Source: Beta vulgaris subsp. vulgaris
Lineage: Eukaryota > Streptophyta > Magnoliopsida > Caryophyllales > Amaranthaceae
Direction: 5' to 3'
Length of the DNA: 64,000 nucleotides
Assembly (NCBI RefSeq): GCF_026745355.1
Contig: NC_079202.1
Span: forward strand, 51,796,209 to 51,860,208
The translations under genes were made by a program, and so were the position numbers. The notes below the pieces were generated by a model, which saw nothing but the letters and a program-made list of their open reading frames with translations, was not told where the DNA came from and made no database searches. Positions within the stretch are counted from its first letter, which is position 1, and every line of letters begins with the position of its first letter. Shown piece after piece: positions 48,749 through 60,360 of the stretch.

Positions 48749-48876
48749 TATAATTTCCCGCTTTTTTTTAGTTAATTCATCATAAAACCGGCTTGACTCG
48801 AATATGTCGCAATACACAACACTAATTTTACTCATTTAGCTTAGTAGGTAATCATGATTCGTGGGTGTGTCTTGGA

Positions 48877-49752
48877 TAGGCCTGGTTATTGGACAAGGTT
48901 GTCCATTGGCATAAGGATCGGACCATTATTAAATGCTTTATCCCCTTAATTCCTTAATGAATAAGGATATTATTGGATTTTAAATGAAAATAATCCTTAT
49001 TGGGTCTTATTGGACAACCACTCTAAACTATTATTGTCCACTAAAATCAGTAAAGGGTCTCATTTTTTTTCTCTCTCCTCTCTCTCTTCTCCTCTCTCCA
49101 TCTGCAGGAGTTTAAATTTCTGCTCCTTCCTTTTCAAGTGTTCCATATTGTCATGAAATGGCCCATTATTGTGAACTTAAGTTAGGTAAGTTAAGGGTTT
49201 ATTGTGCTCTTTGCTTGAAAGCGTTTCCTTTTGTTCCGACTTTTGATTTCCTATCATGGAATGCATTTACCTCACTGCTTCATTGCTGGAGATTCTATGG
49301 ACATTGTCGGGATATCAGATTTCAGAGAATTGTTCGCAGTTTAAGATTCGTTATAATTGTTCGCAGTTTAGGAATTAGGATCAATTTGTGTATTCAATTT
49401 GTGTATTCCAAGGAATTCGTGTTCATGGCTTTCCTTCCTTTCTTTCAATATCTACTGATTCAATTTTTATTTTTGGATTGAAGGAATATTTTTAGTGTTG
49501 AGATAATCTGGTTTGCCTTCAGATTTTGGGTTATGTTTAATGCTATAATAATTGTCGTTTTATTGTTATGTTTAATGTTGGGTAAAACAAGTTCAAGTGG
49601 GCTTGACCCGCTAATGACCTGCTTTAATTTAAGTCTGACCCGCACCCGACCCTGACCCTTTAGACCCTAACCTTGATCCGCTATGGACTATGACCGACCC
49701 TCAATTGACCCGCCCTGCTAATGCGCCCCGACCCACCCAATAACCAGGCCTA
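48877..49752. mobile_element. hAT-type non-autonomous element with perfect TIRs
   Basis: 16-bp perfect inverted repeats TAGGCCTGGTTATTGG at both ends. The flanking 8 bp are GTCTTGGA (left) and GTCTTGGG (right), 7 of 8 identical. 876 bp. The right part holds GACCCG-rich DNA. An internal open frame from 49158 has no recognised product. Confidence 0.85.
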
Positions 49753-49906
49753 GTCTTGGGTAGTTGGGTGTATTATGCTCACTATACACTTGAGTGTATA
49801 TTAAATTTGTCTTTTAAAAAATATTATATTGTTTGACTTTAGACTATTTTAACCATTTTTTGTGATATCCTATGCCAACAAAATATAATCATACTAGAAT
49901 TTTATA

Positions 49907-50165
49907 CTTCTTCCATTCTATTTTAAATGAAACATTTGGTGAAATGACACTATTTATTGATCAAATTTGACTCTAATTTATCGCTATTATATATAAAAAA
50001 AAACATAGTCAAGTGAAATCTTGTTAGATTTGTCTTGATGCATACTATCAAATTATAATTTTTTTATGTTTTTTATGTATGCACAAATAAAGATATTAAT
50101 GATTAAAGAAGCGCGTTGATTTACGTGAAAGAGGAATTGTATCATTTAAAATAGAACGAAGAAAG
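49907..50165. mobile_element. Stowaway-like MITE
   Basis: Ends CTTCTTCCATTCTATTTTAA and, read inward from the right, CTTTCTTCGTTCTATTTTAA, with TA on both sides. 259 bp. Confidence 0.85.
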
Positions 50166-50255
50166 TATATTTATGTATAACTAAATATATTAATGGTTAG
50201 AGTTATGATTTGACAAGCATGTCCATAGAAATCTATCAAATGTTTACAAGGACAT

Positions 50256-50451
50256 ATTCTCTCTGTTTTTTTATCTTTCTCCATTGAAATTCTGACATTA
50301 TTCATATTTAGAGAGAATATTCTCAAAAAAAAAGAAAAAAGATTCAATTTATAAGAAAAAATATGGTCATGTGGAGTCTTGTATGATTCGTCTCAATTAA
50401 TATTTTAATTTATTATATAATAAAATAAAAAATATTAGATGACGGAGGGAG
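50256..50451. mobile_element. Diverged Stowaway-like remnant
   Basis: A right end GATGACGGAGGGAG and a weak left match TTCTCTCTGTTTTTTTATCT suggest an old element. No clean TA pair. Confidence 0.4.
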
Positions 50452-50583
50452 TTTAAAAATCTCATATTTGATTTAGATATAATTTTCCTAATTTTGAGGA
50501 TATCCTTCTCATAGTTGTCTCAAGTGACTTATTACTTATCTAATTAATCATATCTTGCATGTTTGTTTCTTTATTATCCCTCC

Positions 50584-51402
50584 TTTACATTCACCTGGCT
50601 ATATCATAGTCAATTAGAGCATGACATATAGTTATTTTTACCTATTGAATAGATTAGTTTTAGATTAGGAAAGAGCATCATCAAACTTTATATCAATTGT
50701 AAATAAATTTAACTTCATTTTAATGATGGGAAGAACCTCAAACTTGAGATTTATGGTATCATTTTTTATCACTGAATTAGTAGCCTCGACTCTCATGTAT
50801 TCAACAATGAATTTAACATTTTGATTCACAAGTTTCATATTCTCATCTTTAGATCAATGAATTTAAAGTAATATGTAAAAATAAGTCACATTTCCTTCCT
50901 ATGAAAAGAAGGCTTAACATCCAAAATCCATCACTCATTTGCTAAACACCGTCCTGTTTTTATCTACTAATGCCTTGTATTTTTGTCTTTACATTCACCT
51001 GGCTATATCATAGTCAATTATTAGAGCATGACATATAGTTATTTTTTACCTATTGAATAGATTAGTTTTAGATTAGGAAAGAGCATCATCAAACTTTGTA
51101 TCAATTGTAAATAAATTTAACTTCATTTTAATGATGGGAAGAACCTCAAACTTGAGATTTATGGTATCATTTTTTATCACTGAATTAGTAGCCTCGACTC
51201 TCATGTATTCAACAATGAATTTAACGTTTTGATTCACAAGTTTCATATTCTCATCTTTAGATCAATGAATTTAAAGTAATATGTAAAAATAAATCACATT
51301 TCCTTCCTATGAAAAGAAGGCTTAACATCCAAAATCCATCACTCATTTGCTAAACACCGTCCTGTTTTTATCTACTAACACCTTGTATTTTTGTATTAAA
51401 AT
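50584..51402. repeat. Direct tandem duplication, about 410-bp unit
   Basis: Copy 1 is 50584-50997 and copy 2 is 50998 to about 51402. They are almost identical by eye, with a 3-bp ATT insertion and an extra T in copy 2. No coding sequence is recognised. The near identity suggests a recent event. Confidence 0.92.
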
Positions 51403-51900
51403 ACAAGGGCTTTTCCTTCTCTTTCCCCTCCATTCCCCATTCCTTCACTCATTCCCTTTCCATCCCCCCTCCATTCCTCCTCACCTTTTCCATTTCCTCT
51501 CATCTTTCACTTTCTCTCTCTCATCCCTTCCATATCCTCCATTCAAGGACTACGAGATTTTAAAAATTTTCGATAATTCACATTCTCAACGACTTCAAGT
51601 TTTTTTACCGTCTCGTTATATTAGTAAGGAAATGCTAATGTAATTTAAAATTTTTCGAATAAAACTGATAGAATGTCTTAAACATGATGCTACGAAAAAC
51701 TTAGCACGGGGTCTCGTTGACCGGTCAGCGAGTCGGGGTCCAGGGGCTAAGCACCCTGGTTTGGGGGTTCGGGAGCAACTCCCCCAAAACTTAAGATACA
51801 TGGGGTTTAGTGTAATCATTTTTTGCTTCAGTCTCTATTTTCGTCGATTTTATTCAACTTTATTAGAACATCTCAGAGTAGACCATTTTACCATAAATTG
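51403..51900. other. Intergenic, pyrimidine-rich then GC-rich patch
   Basis: 51410-51545 is C/T-rich on the plus strand. 51700-51790 is a GC-rich patch with GGGGTCCAGGGGCTAAGCAC and GGGGGTTCGGGAGCAACTCC, which could fold. No gene recognised. Confidence 0.4.
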
Positions 51901-51924
51901 ACTTGAAAATGTCGAAAAAGTACC

Positions 51925-52115
51925 TAGGCGCCTAAAATAGGCGCCCAACCGCAGGAACAAGCGCCTAAAATAAGCGCCCGAACCTATGGTTAGGCGCCTA
52001 AAATAGACACCCCACCACTGGTACAGGCGCCTATTTTAGGCGCCTAACCACAGGTTTGGGCGCCTAAAATAGGCGCCTGTACCATTGGTTGGGCGCCTAA
52101 AATAGGCGCTTGACC
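51925..52115. repeat. 33-bp minisatellite of GGCGCC palindromes
   Basis: Six units at about 33-bp spacing (51926, 51960, 51991, 52024, 52058, 52091), each a palindrome-like AGGCGCCTAAAATAGGCGCC. The fourth is inverted (CTATTTTAGG). Spacers such as ACCACAGGT and ACCATTGGT are also partly self-complementary. Stops in all frames argue against coding. Confidence 0.92.
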
Positions 52116-52322
52116 ACTTTTTTGGCATTTTCAATTTTCGGAAAAGTTGCAGGTATTTTGAACGGAAATGTTGCCGGAGGAGTGGGGGTGTGAATGATGT
52201 CATTCAACCTCTTTCAATATGTGATGAGATAGAGTGACCGGAAAAGTGGTCGGAAAAGTTGCCGGAAAAGTGGGCGGAGAAGTGGACGGAAAAGTCCTTG
52301 GATGATGAGATGGTGTGAGGAA

Positions 52323-52425
52323 GTATGAGAGTGGGAGAGTGAAAGAGAATGAGGATGTATGAGAGTGGGAGAGTGAAAGAGAATGAGGATGTATGAGAGT
52401 GGGAGAGTAAAAGAGAGTGAGGAAA
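52323..52425. repeat. 34-bp tandem repeat, three copies
   Basis: GTATGAGAGTGGGAGAGTGA then AAGAGAATGAGGAT, three near-identical units. Preceded by GGAAAAGTGG/GGACGGAAAAGT motifs (52215-52300). Confidence 0.88.
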
Positions 52426-52806
52426 TGTATAAGTATAAATACATAACAAGTATAAATACAGGGCGTTAGTAAGATATTTCAGGGTGGCGTTTAGCAAAGC
52501 CCACAAACTCATTATGCCTCAAAGTTGTTCTTGACATATCCCACTATTTCTTACACTATCATACCCACTAGTGCAACCATAATCTTGTACCTCTTTCAGC
52601 ATCTAGTGAATCATTAAAGCATCCATTTCAATCCGAATTTTTTAAAACAGAAGGATTAGTCCTTGTTAAGTGTCAACTAATAATGCTTTGAGCCTTTCCT
52701 ATCTTTGCGTATTAATAAAGTCTTCCAGAGGAGGAGAGGGGTTAATGAGGTTGAGCAATTTTTATCATATGATCAAATAGTATTACTCATCATAACTTCT
52801 TATATA

Positions 52807-53065
52807 TTTCCTCCATTTAGAAATAGTTGCACCATTTTTATTTTGTGCACTATTCACATCTTATACTTAGATTATCTTTAGTGATTTATATTTTAGGAAA
52901 AACATAGTCATGTGGAGGTCTTATTAGATTTGTCTCGATGTAAATTTTTTTAATATAAACTTTTTATAATTTTACTTATTAATAATTAAAGATATTAATG
53001 GTTGAAATCATACATCAGCATGCGTGAAAGTTAGAAATGGTGCAACTATTTCTAAACGGAGGAAG
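52807..53065. mobile_element. Stowaway-like MITE
   Basis: Ends TTTCCTCCATTTAGAAATAG and, from the right read inward, CTTCCTCCGTTTAGAAATAG, then TTGCACCATTT at both. TA on both sides. It lies 3 bp from the target duplication of the 9.58-kb MULE. Confidence 0.9.
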
Positions 53066-53084
53066 TATTTAATAATAGTGAAAG

Positions 53085-53111
53085 TATTGGGTCAGACCGT
53101 CTGACCCAATA
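53085..53111. other. 27-bp palindrome in the left terminal repeat of the MULE
   Basis: TATTGGGTCAGAC, one central C, then the exact reverse complement. It begins 8 bp inside the element end. The right end has only GGACGAGTCC in the same place. Confidence 0.9.
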
Positions 53112-53689
53112 GCTTCCGTCGGACGGGCTTAGCCATCAAAAACGCGCGGGCTTTCTTTTTTTTTCATATTTGTTTTGTTGATCAGCAGTTTTGTTTATTT
53201 TTAGAAAAAACATATAACGGTTATTAGGTCATTATCTTTTTTCGATTTTGAAACTGTTTTTTGGATTTCTACTTGATTCTCGCTAGTTTTAAAACTGATT
53301 CTTCTTCATTTCAAAGAAACGATATATTATTTACTGATTATTTCTAGAATTTTTCTGCTTCTCTGCTTGTTGAAACTTAGCGTGTTTTTTTGTTCGTAAT
53401 TCATTACGTTTGCATCGCAAATATGGTGAAGAGGATTAGAGATGATGATTCTAGGTATAATTTCGTTTGTTTTTGCTGCAAATTTTTTTTTGTTTTCAAA
53501 ATTTGAGCGTTTTTGTTGTTGTAATTGTAATGTAGCCCGAAGTCGAAGAAGGTGAAGAGTTTCGCATCTTCAGGAAAAATTTTGGCACTGTCTACTGCTG
53601 GGAAGAAGAAAGAGAAAGATGGTGATTATGATCCAAGGTGGATTTCAAGTTCTTAGAGTAGTTTAGATATTTTTTTTTCTATTTTTGGA

Positions 53690-53965
53690 TGTTTTCAGTT
53701 TATCAGAGTATTTATTTCATGTTTTTAGGGTTTGTGTTTCAGTTTTTGTTGTTTTATACACATGTTTTCAGTTGTTGTTGTTTTTCAGTTGATATTTATA
53801 TTCTTTTAGTTGATTATAGTATTCTTTCAGTTGCTACTTGTATTATTTCAGTTGATGTTGTTTTCAGTTGATATTTATATTCCTTCAGTTGATTCTTGTA
53901 TTGTTTCAGTTGATTCTAGTATTGTTTCAGTTGCTTCTTATATTCTTTCAGTTGATTTTAGTCTC
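53690..53965 (+). repeat. TTTCAGTTGAT array, block 1 (ULP intron)
   Basis: About a dozen units of 18-24 bp with core TTTCAGTTGAT/CTT on the plus strand, i.e. in the sense of the surrounding gene. Each ends in a pyrimidine tract plus CAG, like a splice acceptor. Confidence 0.85.
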
Positions 53966-54029
53966 ATTGTAACTGAATATTTTTAGTCTCATTGGAAAAC
54001 AATGAAATAAAGAGTCATTATACTAAATG

Positions 54030-54975
54030 AAGTAGTAAGAAGACCAACTGAAAAATAAAGAAGTCTAGCTGACAACTAAATAAGTCTAACTGAAAACTAA
54101 ATAAGTCTATCTGAAGCACTATATAGACTAGCTGAAAAACGGAGAAGTCTATCTGAAAAACAAACAAGTCTATCTGAAGCACTATATAGACTAACTGAAA
54201 AACGAACAAGTCTATCTGAAGCACTTTATATACTAGCTGAAAAACGAACAAGTCTATCTGAAGCACTTTATATACTAGCTGAAAAACGAACAAGTCTATC
54301 TGAAGCACTTTATATACTAGCTGAAAAACGAACAAGTCTATCTGAAGCACTATATTACTAGCTGATAAACGAACAAGTCTATCTGAAGCACTATATTGAC
54401 TAGCTGATAAACGAACAAGTCTAACTGAAGCAATGTAAATTTTCAATGAAAATTTTAAGTGTAATTGGAATAGAATGAAATGAAAGAATAATTATACTAA
54501 ATGAAATAATAAGGACTAGCTGATAAACCAACAAGTTTAAGTGAAGCACAATAATGAAGTTACTTTGAATGACTGTAGAGACTAGCTGAGAAAAAAAGTC
54601 TAACTGAAGCACTATATAGACTATCTGAAAAACAAACAAGTCTAACTGAAGCACTATATAGACTAGCTGAAAAATAAACAAGTCTAACTGAAGCACTATA
54701 TAGACCTAGCTGAAAAATAAACAAGTCTAACTGAAGCACTATGTAAACTAGCTGAAAAATAAACAAGGCTACTTGAAGCACAACAAATACTAGCTGAAAA
54801 ATAAAGAACTTACTTTGAAGGACTGTAAAGACTAACTGAAAAATAAACTAGTCTAACTGAAGCACAATCTATATAAGCTGAAATGCAAACAAGTCTAACT
54901 GAAGCACTATATAGACTATCTGAAACACAAAGAAGTCTAACTGAAGCACTATATAGACTACCTGAAAAATAATCT
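54030..54975 (-). repeat. TCTAACTGAAG array, block 2 (ULP intron, reversed)
   Basis: The same repeat in the opposite orientation. It shows a regular 42-bp higher-order unit (ACTAGCTGAAAAACGAACAA then GTCTATCTGAAGCACTTTAT) around 54180-54360. It flips back to the TTTCAGTTGAT sense at about 54980-55080. Confidence 0.9.
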
Positions 54976-56284
54976 AGGCTATTGTTTCAGTTGATGGTGG
55001 TCTGCTTTTAGTTGATGTTGGTATTTTTTCAGTTGATCTTTGTATTTTTTCAGTTGATGCTGTTTTTTTTTCCAGTTAGTTTTATTGTTTGATTAAACTT
55101 TCTTTCTTTCAGATGTGATAAATCCTTGTCTAAGAGGAAAGGCAAATCTGATGTATCACCAATCAAGTTTTCATTTTCAAGATCTAATCCCGATCAGCAG
55201 AAAGACACATTTGATAGATCGTATGTTTTTTTCATTATTCTCCTTTTATATTATATGATTGTGTTTTTTTTTTATGTTTTAAAGTTACTTTTGTTCACTT
55301 TTGTTAGGAATTTCACTGAGCAAGAAATAAAGTCAATTAATCTACAAGTATTGTCAGACTATTCCCATTTAAATGAAGTGGTTAGTAATTTGAGTGATGA
55401 GCAAAAAAGAGACATTAGGGAATGAAGTGGTTAGAAATGTAAGGAAGCTATTTCTTCATGGGTGAAATCATTTCCAGGGAATGATATTCGAGAAGCTGAA
55501 CTGGTTAGTTGTATTATTGTTAACCATTTTTTATTTGTTTTGATTTCACTTAGTATTATTTTATGTTTTCTTTAGTATTTGTTTGTTTAGTTAGTGTAAT
55601 TTTCTCTTTCAGTTAGTGTATTGTTACTGTCAGTTAGTCCTATATTATGTTTTCAGTTAGTGTATGTTTTTAGTTCAGCTAGTTTTTTAGTATTTCAGGT
55701 AGTGTATGTTACTCTGTCAGGTAGACTTATTGCTTTTGCATCTTATGTTTATCTTCCAGATTTTTGTTCCTGTTCACAAGGATGATCATTATACTGTCTT
55801 GGTGCTGAACAAGAAAGCAAAAAGGATTGAAAATATCGACAATCGTACAGACATGAAGGACATTGATAGATATAAGCATGAGGAATTTAATGGTCTTACA
55901 TACTTTGGACGTACCTTTTTATGAGCATTTGTATTTTTTTTTTTTGTTCCATTTTATTACTTGTTTTTAAATTGTTGTTTACTTTTTGATCTTCAAATGC
56001 AGTGTCGTGCTTTTGATTCTTTTATGCAAGAGACTATGAGATGTCGTGATTTTGATCGTCTCCACCATTGGCAAACAACAACTCTTTACTTCCCTTGGAG
56101 AAACAAGGACAACAATTTTGATTGTGGTGTCTATGCAATCAAAACCATGGAGCTGTATGACGGTCAAAATACTAACCATGGTGCACTTGTTGACCTGAAA
56201 AGGGTATGATTACTTTATTGTTTTTAGGGAGTATTTTGCTTGTTACATTTCTGTTTTTGAAAGTTTTTTAATAGAAAAAGGTAT

Positions 56285-56560
56285 GATAGCCAGTTAGTGA
56301 AGGACTTGAAAGACTAGCTGAAAAACAAAGATGTCTAACTGAAGCACTAAAGACTACTAGAAATAAGTCTACTGAACACTAAAGACTAGCTGAGAAATAA
56401 TGAAGTCTAACTGAAGCACTGTAAAGACTAGCTTAGAAATAAACAAGTCTAACTGAAACACAATAAATACTAGCTGAAAAACAATCAAGTCTAACTGAAA
56501 CACAATCATTACTAGCTGAAAGCATTATAAGGACTACCTGAAAAACAATGAAGCACTATA
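56285..56560 (-). repeat. TCTAACTGAAG array, block 3
   Basis: Units AGTCTAACTGAAGCACTA and AAGACTAGCTGAAAAA in the intron before the last ULP exon, with the antisense orientation relative to that gene. Confidence 0.85.
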
Positions 56561-57239
56561 AAGACTATTGATGTTGTTGTTTATTTTCAGTTAGTTTTAT
56601 TTTGTAATTGTTACATTTTTGAAACTTTTTTAATAGTTTTGATTTTTTTATTTTTTAGGCAGCCACCAAAAACCTTGAGCGGTGTAGGCTTGCTCTTCGT
56701 CTTGTGGACCATCCTTTAAACAAACTGAGAGAGAAAGTGAAGCATGACTGTTATGTTTGGTCTGCAAAGAAACCTGAATGATGGCAAGACAGAAGATAAG
56801 GAAGGATAAAGAGGCTGTTCTAGATAAATTAGCATTTAATCGATCAAAGAAGACGAATAGAAAAGAAGCACACATTTTACGGCGAAGGAGGGACATGAGG
56901 CGAAAGTAGAAGATGTGTTGAATAATAATTTTGGAGACAAAGTGAAAATAGAGCAACTGTTGAAATTTCATTATTCTTAGGTGCCAAACTTTTTTATTAT
57001 TATTTTATAATGTACAGTAGAAATAGCACACATTAAATTTTGCAATGTACAGTAGAAATATGCACAGAACTCATTTTACATTTTATATCTGTGTTCTTTA
57101 ATGAATTGTACATTTACACTTACTTTGAATGGAATACATTTGTGTAAATGAAGTTGTTTGAAAATTAATTGGAAAAATACAATCACCAACTGAAAAATGA
57201 AAAATCTAACTCATAATAATAAGTGTATGACATATATTT

Positions 57240-57800
57240 GTAAATATAAATTTTAAGTCTAACTGAACACTGTAAATAGTAGCTGAAAAACAAACAAGTC
57301 AACTGAAGAGTTAATAAGTCTAACTGAAAAATAAACAAGTCTAACTGAAGCTCTATAAACACTAGCTGAAAAATAAAGAAGTCTAGCTGAAGCACAATTA
57401 ATACTAGCTGAAAAATAAATAACTCTGACTGAAGGAAAATTAAACTAGCTGAAAATACACAAGTCTAACTGAAGCGTAATTAATAGAGCTGAAAATCAAA
57501 TAAGTCTAACTGAAGCAGAAAAATACACAAGTCTAACTGAAGCACAATTAATACAAGCTGAAAAATAAATAAGTCTAACTGAAGCATAATTAAGACTAGC
57601 TGAAAAATACACAAGTCTAACTGAAGCAGTATAAAGATAAGCTGAGAAATAAATAAGTCTAACTGAAGCAGAATTAACACTAGCTGAAAAATACACAAGT
57701 CTAACTGAAACTCAATTAATATAAGCTGAAAAGTAAACACGTCTAACTGAAGCACTAGAAACACTAGCTGAAAAATAAACAAGTCTAACTGAAGGACAAT
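57240..57800 (-). repeat. TCTAACTGAAG array, block 4 (between the two genes)
   Basis: About 25 units, alternating AAGTCTAACTGAAGCA and ACTAGCTGAAAAATAAA, in the gap between the convergent genes. Confidence 0.9.
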
Positions 57801-58284
57801 AAATACTAATATTACTGAATTTCGAGTATTTAGAAATAAACAAGTGTAAATTTCAATACAATTACTGACTGGAATACAATTGAAAACTAATATTATTTGA
57901 ACACTATTCAACTTGAGGTACATTTGGGGTTTTTGTTCCATATTCGTTCGGATGCCTTGTCTTCATTTTACGCTTCTCAAAATGTCCTTTTACTCTCTTG
58001 TTTCCCTTTGGGGTCTTCCTTTTGTCTTTATCACCTCAGGATTTTCAACTGTTTGTCTTCGTAGTTCTTCATCTTCGATTTCTTGTTGTTTTTGTTGATC
58101 GGTCTTGAAAACTTCTTTCACTGATTTGTATAATTCCTTCAACGACTTGTCACATAATGTTCTTGCATCCTCATTTGATTGACATATTGACACTAGGTTG
58201 TAGAAATTCTTGGTTATTGCATGTCTCCATGGTGTCCACAACAGTGCATTTTGGCTTTGGTCCTTGTCTGCTTTAATAAATGTT

Positions 58285-58610
58285 TCTTAGTCAATTGTTT
58301 CATTTGACTAACTAAAATTTTCAGATAGTTTATAAATTCTTTCAGGTGGTGTGTTAATTGTTTCAGTTAGTTAAGTGTTAAACCCCACACCCCCAAAACC
58401 CCCACCACTAATATCCCCCTCCCACAACAAACAAAACCCCCAATTAATGTTCTGGTAGTAACATTAATGATCAGTTAGTTATACTAATTTTCAGCTGGAG
58501 CCTTTTTTTTTTCAGTTCACTAATTAAATCTTTCAGGTGATCAGTTAATTGTTTCAGTTGGAGTCTTCAGTTTTTCAGTTAGTTGCTTTCATTTGTCAGT
58601 TAGTCATATT
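58285..58610 (+). repeat. TTTCAGTTAG array, block 5 (transposase intron 3)
   Basis: Diverged units with TTTCAGTTAGT/TTCAGGTGAT on the plus strand, i.e. antisense to the transposase. A C-rich patch at 58385-58440 interrupts it. Confidence 0.7.
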
Positions 58611-59479
58611 GATTTATTTCACTAACCTTGAACATTCTCCCATACTGCTGACTTTGCAAGTCTTGTCCATCTCTTAAGGATATATTGTTGTGGTATTTGA
58701 AATATGCTGAACATGTGCATGACCCTTATTATGTGAAAGCAAAGCATCCCCGTCTCTGTGAAGCATTGACATGAGCACACTAATTCTGTTGTAGCCTCAT
58801 CGTATGCTACTGTATGTGAATTGGTGAAATCTTCTTCTGGTGAGACTTCAAACAACTTCAGCTGTGAGTTTTCTGTTGCAAATGCTCGTAAAAATGATGC
58901 CATTGCCCACTCATACTCTGTTTCAAAGTCATTATACAGTGCTAGTGTGTATACATCAGCTGCATGTTTCAGAAGCTTTGATTTGGATTTGACGGCTTTG
59001 GGACGTTCAGTTCTGTTCCGGAAGTTGTCACTAGTTTCATTGCTTCTCCATCTTTTCACTGTTTGCTCAAATATATGATAGAATTCAAACAGGTTTGTTG
59101 TTGCTTTTGCATTGAATGATATTGCCTTATTTGTGACTTCACTTCTTTGTGATGATAAGATTCCAGCTGAAAACATATCCCTATTTAATGCGGTGCACCA
59201 CTTGTGTCTCTGATCATATACTTGCTCGAACCATTCCTTTTTCTCGTGTCCATACAATTCCATCATTTTCGCCCACAATTCTTCAAAGCCTGATTCATTT
59301 TGACACCCCATCAAACAGTTCTTGAACATGTTCTTGAAGTCTTCATTGGTCTTGAGGGATCCGAAGTGGCTTACAAAGTTCTTCTCTATATGCCAAAGGC
59401 AAAGCCTATGTCTTGTATTTGGGAAAACCTGTTTTAAGATAGTACATATTATGCTAGAAATCACTTTCATTTGAATGCT

Positions 59480-60360
59480 TGTGAATCTAATTGAAAAGGT
59501 AAAGAAATAATATGAAGACCAACTGAAAATTTAAGAAGTCTAACTGAAAACAGTGTAAATGCTAACTGAAAATTTCATTAGACAAAAAAAGTAATATGAA
59601 GCCCAAATGAAAACTAAATGAGTCTAACTGAAAAGTAAATACATCTAACTGAAAAGTAAATAAGGTGTAGCTGACAACTAAATAAGTCTAACTGAAAATT
59701 AACTAAGTCTACCTGAATAATCATAAGTCTAACCGAAAAAGAAAGAAGTCTAACTGAAATAGTGGAAATAAATGAGTCTAACTGAAAACTAAATAAGTCT
59801 AACTGAAAACTAAATGAGTCTAACTGAAAATAAATAGTCTAACTGAAAATAAATTGTCTAACTGAAAAGTAAATAAGTGTACTGACAATAAATAAGTCTA
59901 ACTGATAACTAAGTCTAACTGAATAATCAATAAGTCTAACTAACGAAAAAGAAAGAAGTCTAACTGAAATAGTGGAAATAAATGAGTCTAACTGAAAACT
60001 AAATAAGTCTAACTGAAAATTCAATGAGTCTAACTGACAACTAAATGAGTCTAACTGAAAACTAAATAAGTCAGTCTAACTGAAAACTCAATGAGTCTAA
60101 CTGATAAGTAAACGAGTCTAACTGAAAAGTAAATTAGTCTAACTGAAAACTCAATGAGTCTAACTGAAAATTAAATTAGTCTAACTGAGAAGTAAATTAG
60201 TCTAACTAAAAAGTAAATAAGGCTAACTGAAAAATTAATGAGTCTAAATGAAAACTAAATAGGTCTAACTGAATTATAAATAAGTCTAACTGAATTATAA
60301 ATAATTAACTCAAACTGAAGACTGAATAATTCTAACTGAAAACTAAATAATTCTAACTGA
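59480..60360 (-). repeat. TCTAACTGAAAA array, block 6 (transposase intron 2)
   Basis: About 40 units of ~21 bp (GTCTAACTGAAAACTAAATAA) filling a 939-bp intron. On the coding strand the unit is TTTTCAGTTAGACTTATTTA. A ~90-bp segment near 59690-59790 recurs near 59910-60010. Confidence 0.93.

Larger units (their letters stand above)
53423..56781 (+). pseudogene. ULP1-like (C48) cysteine protease gene of the MULE, probably broken
   Basis: The family cleaves SUMO-type modifiers; in MULEs its role is unknown. Readable exons are 53423-53454, 53536-53637, 55113-55220 and 55308 onward, in matching phase 2, coding a lysine-rich N-terminus. Then come 55760-55920, 56003-56203 and 56659-56781. The catalytic His lies in KDDHYTVLVL, the Asp in ENIDNR and the Cys in NNFDCGVYAI, so the triad is present. 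Problems: a stop near 55423, where AATGAAGTGGTTAG is duplicated; a phase mismatch between 55920 and 56003; and a stop at 56779 one base out of frame with a basic tail ending RRRRDMRRK. The introns hold TTTCAGTTGAT arrays. Exon limits are by eye. Confidence 0.65.

Noticed and set aside
49158..49481. Open frame of 107 codons as a gene
   Set aside because: It lies within a hAT element, composition is not protein-like and no family was recognised.
51700..51790. GC-rich patch as an integrated viral or LTR remnant
   Set aside because: No coding motif or paired repeat supports it.
54018..54446. 142-codon hydrophobic repeat protein as a gene
   Set aside because: Same reason as above; reported only as a finding about the array.
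57480..57941. 153-codon frame of LQLDLFIFQLV-type repeats
   Set aside because: It follows from the repeat period in block 4; no start context, splice support or domain suggests a protein.
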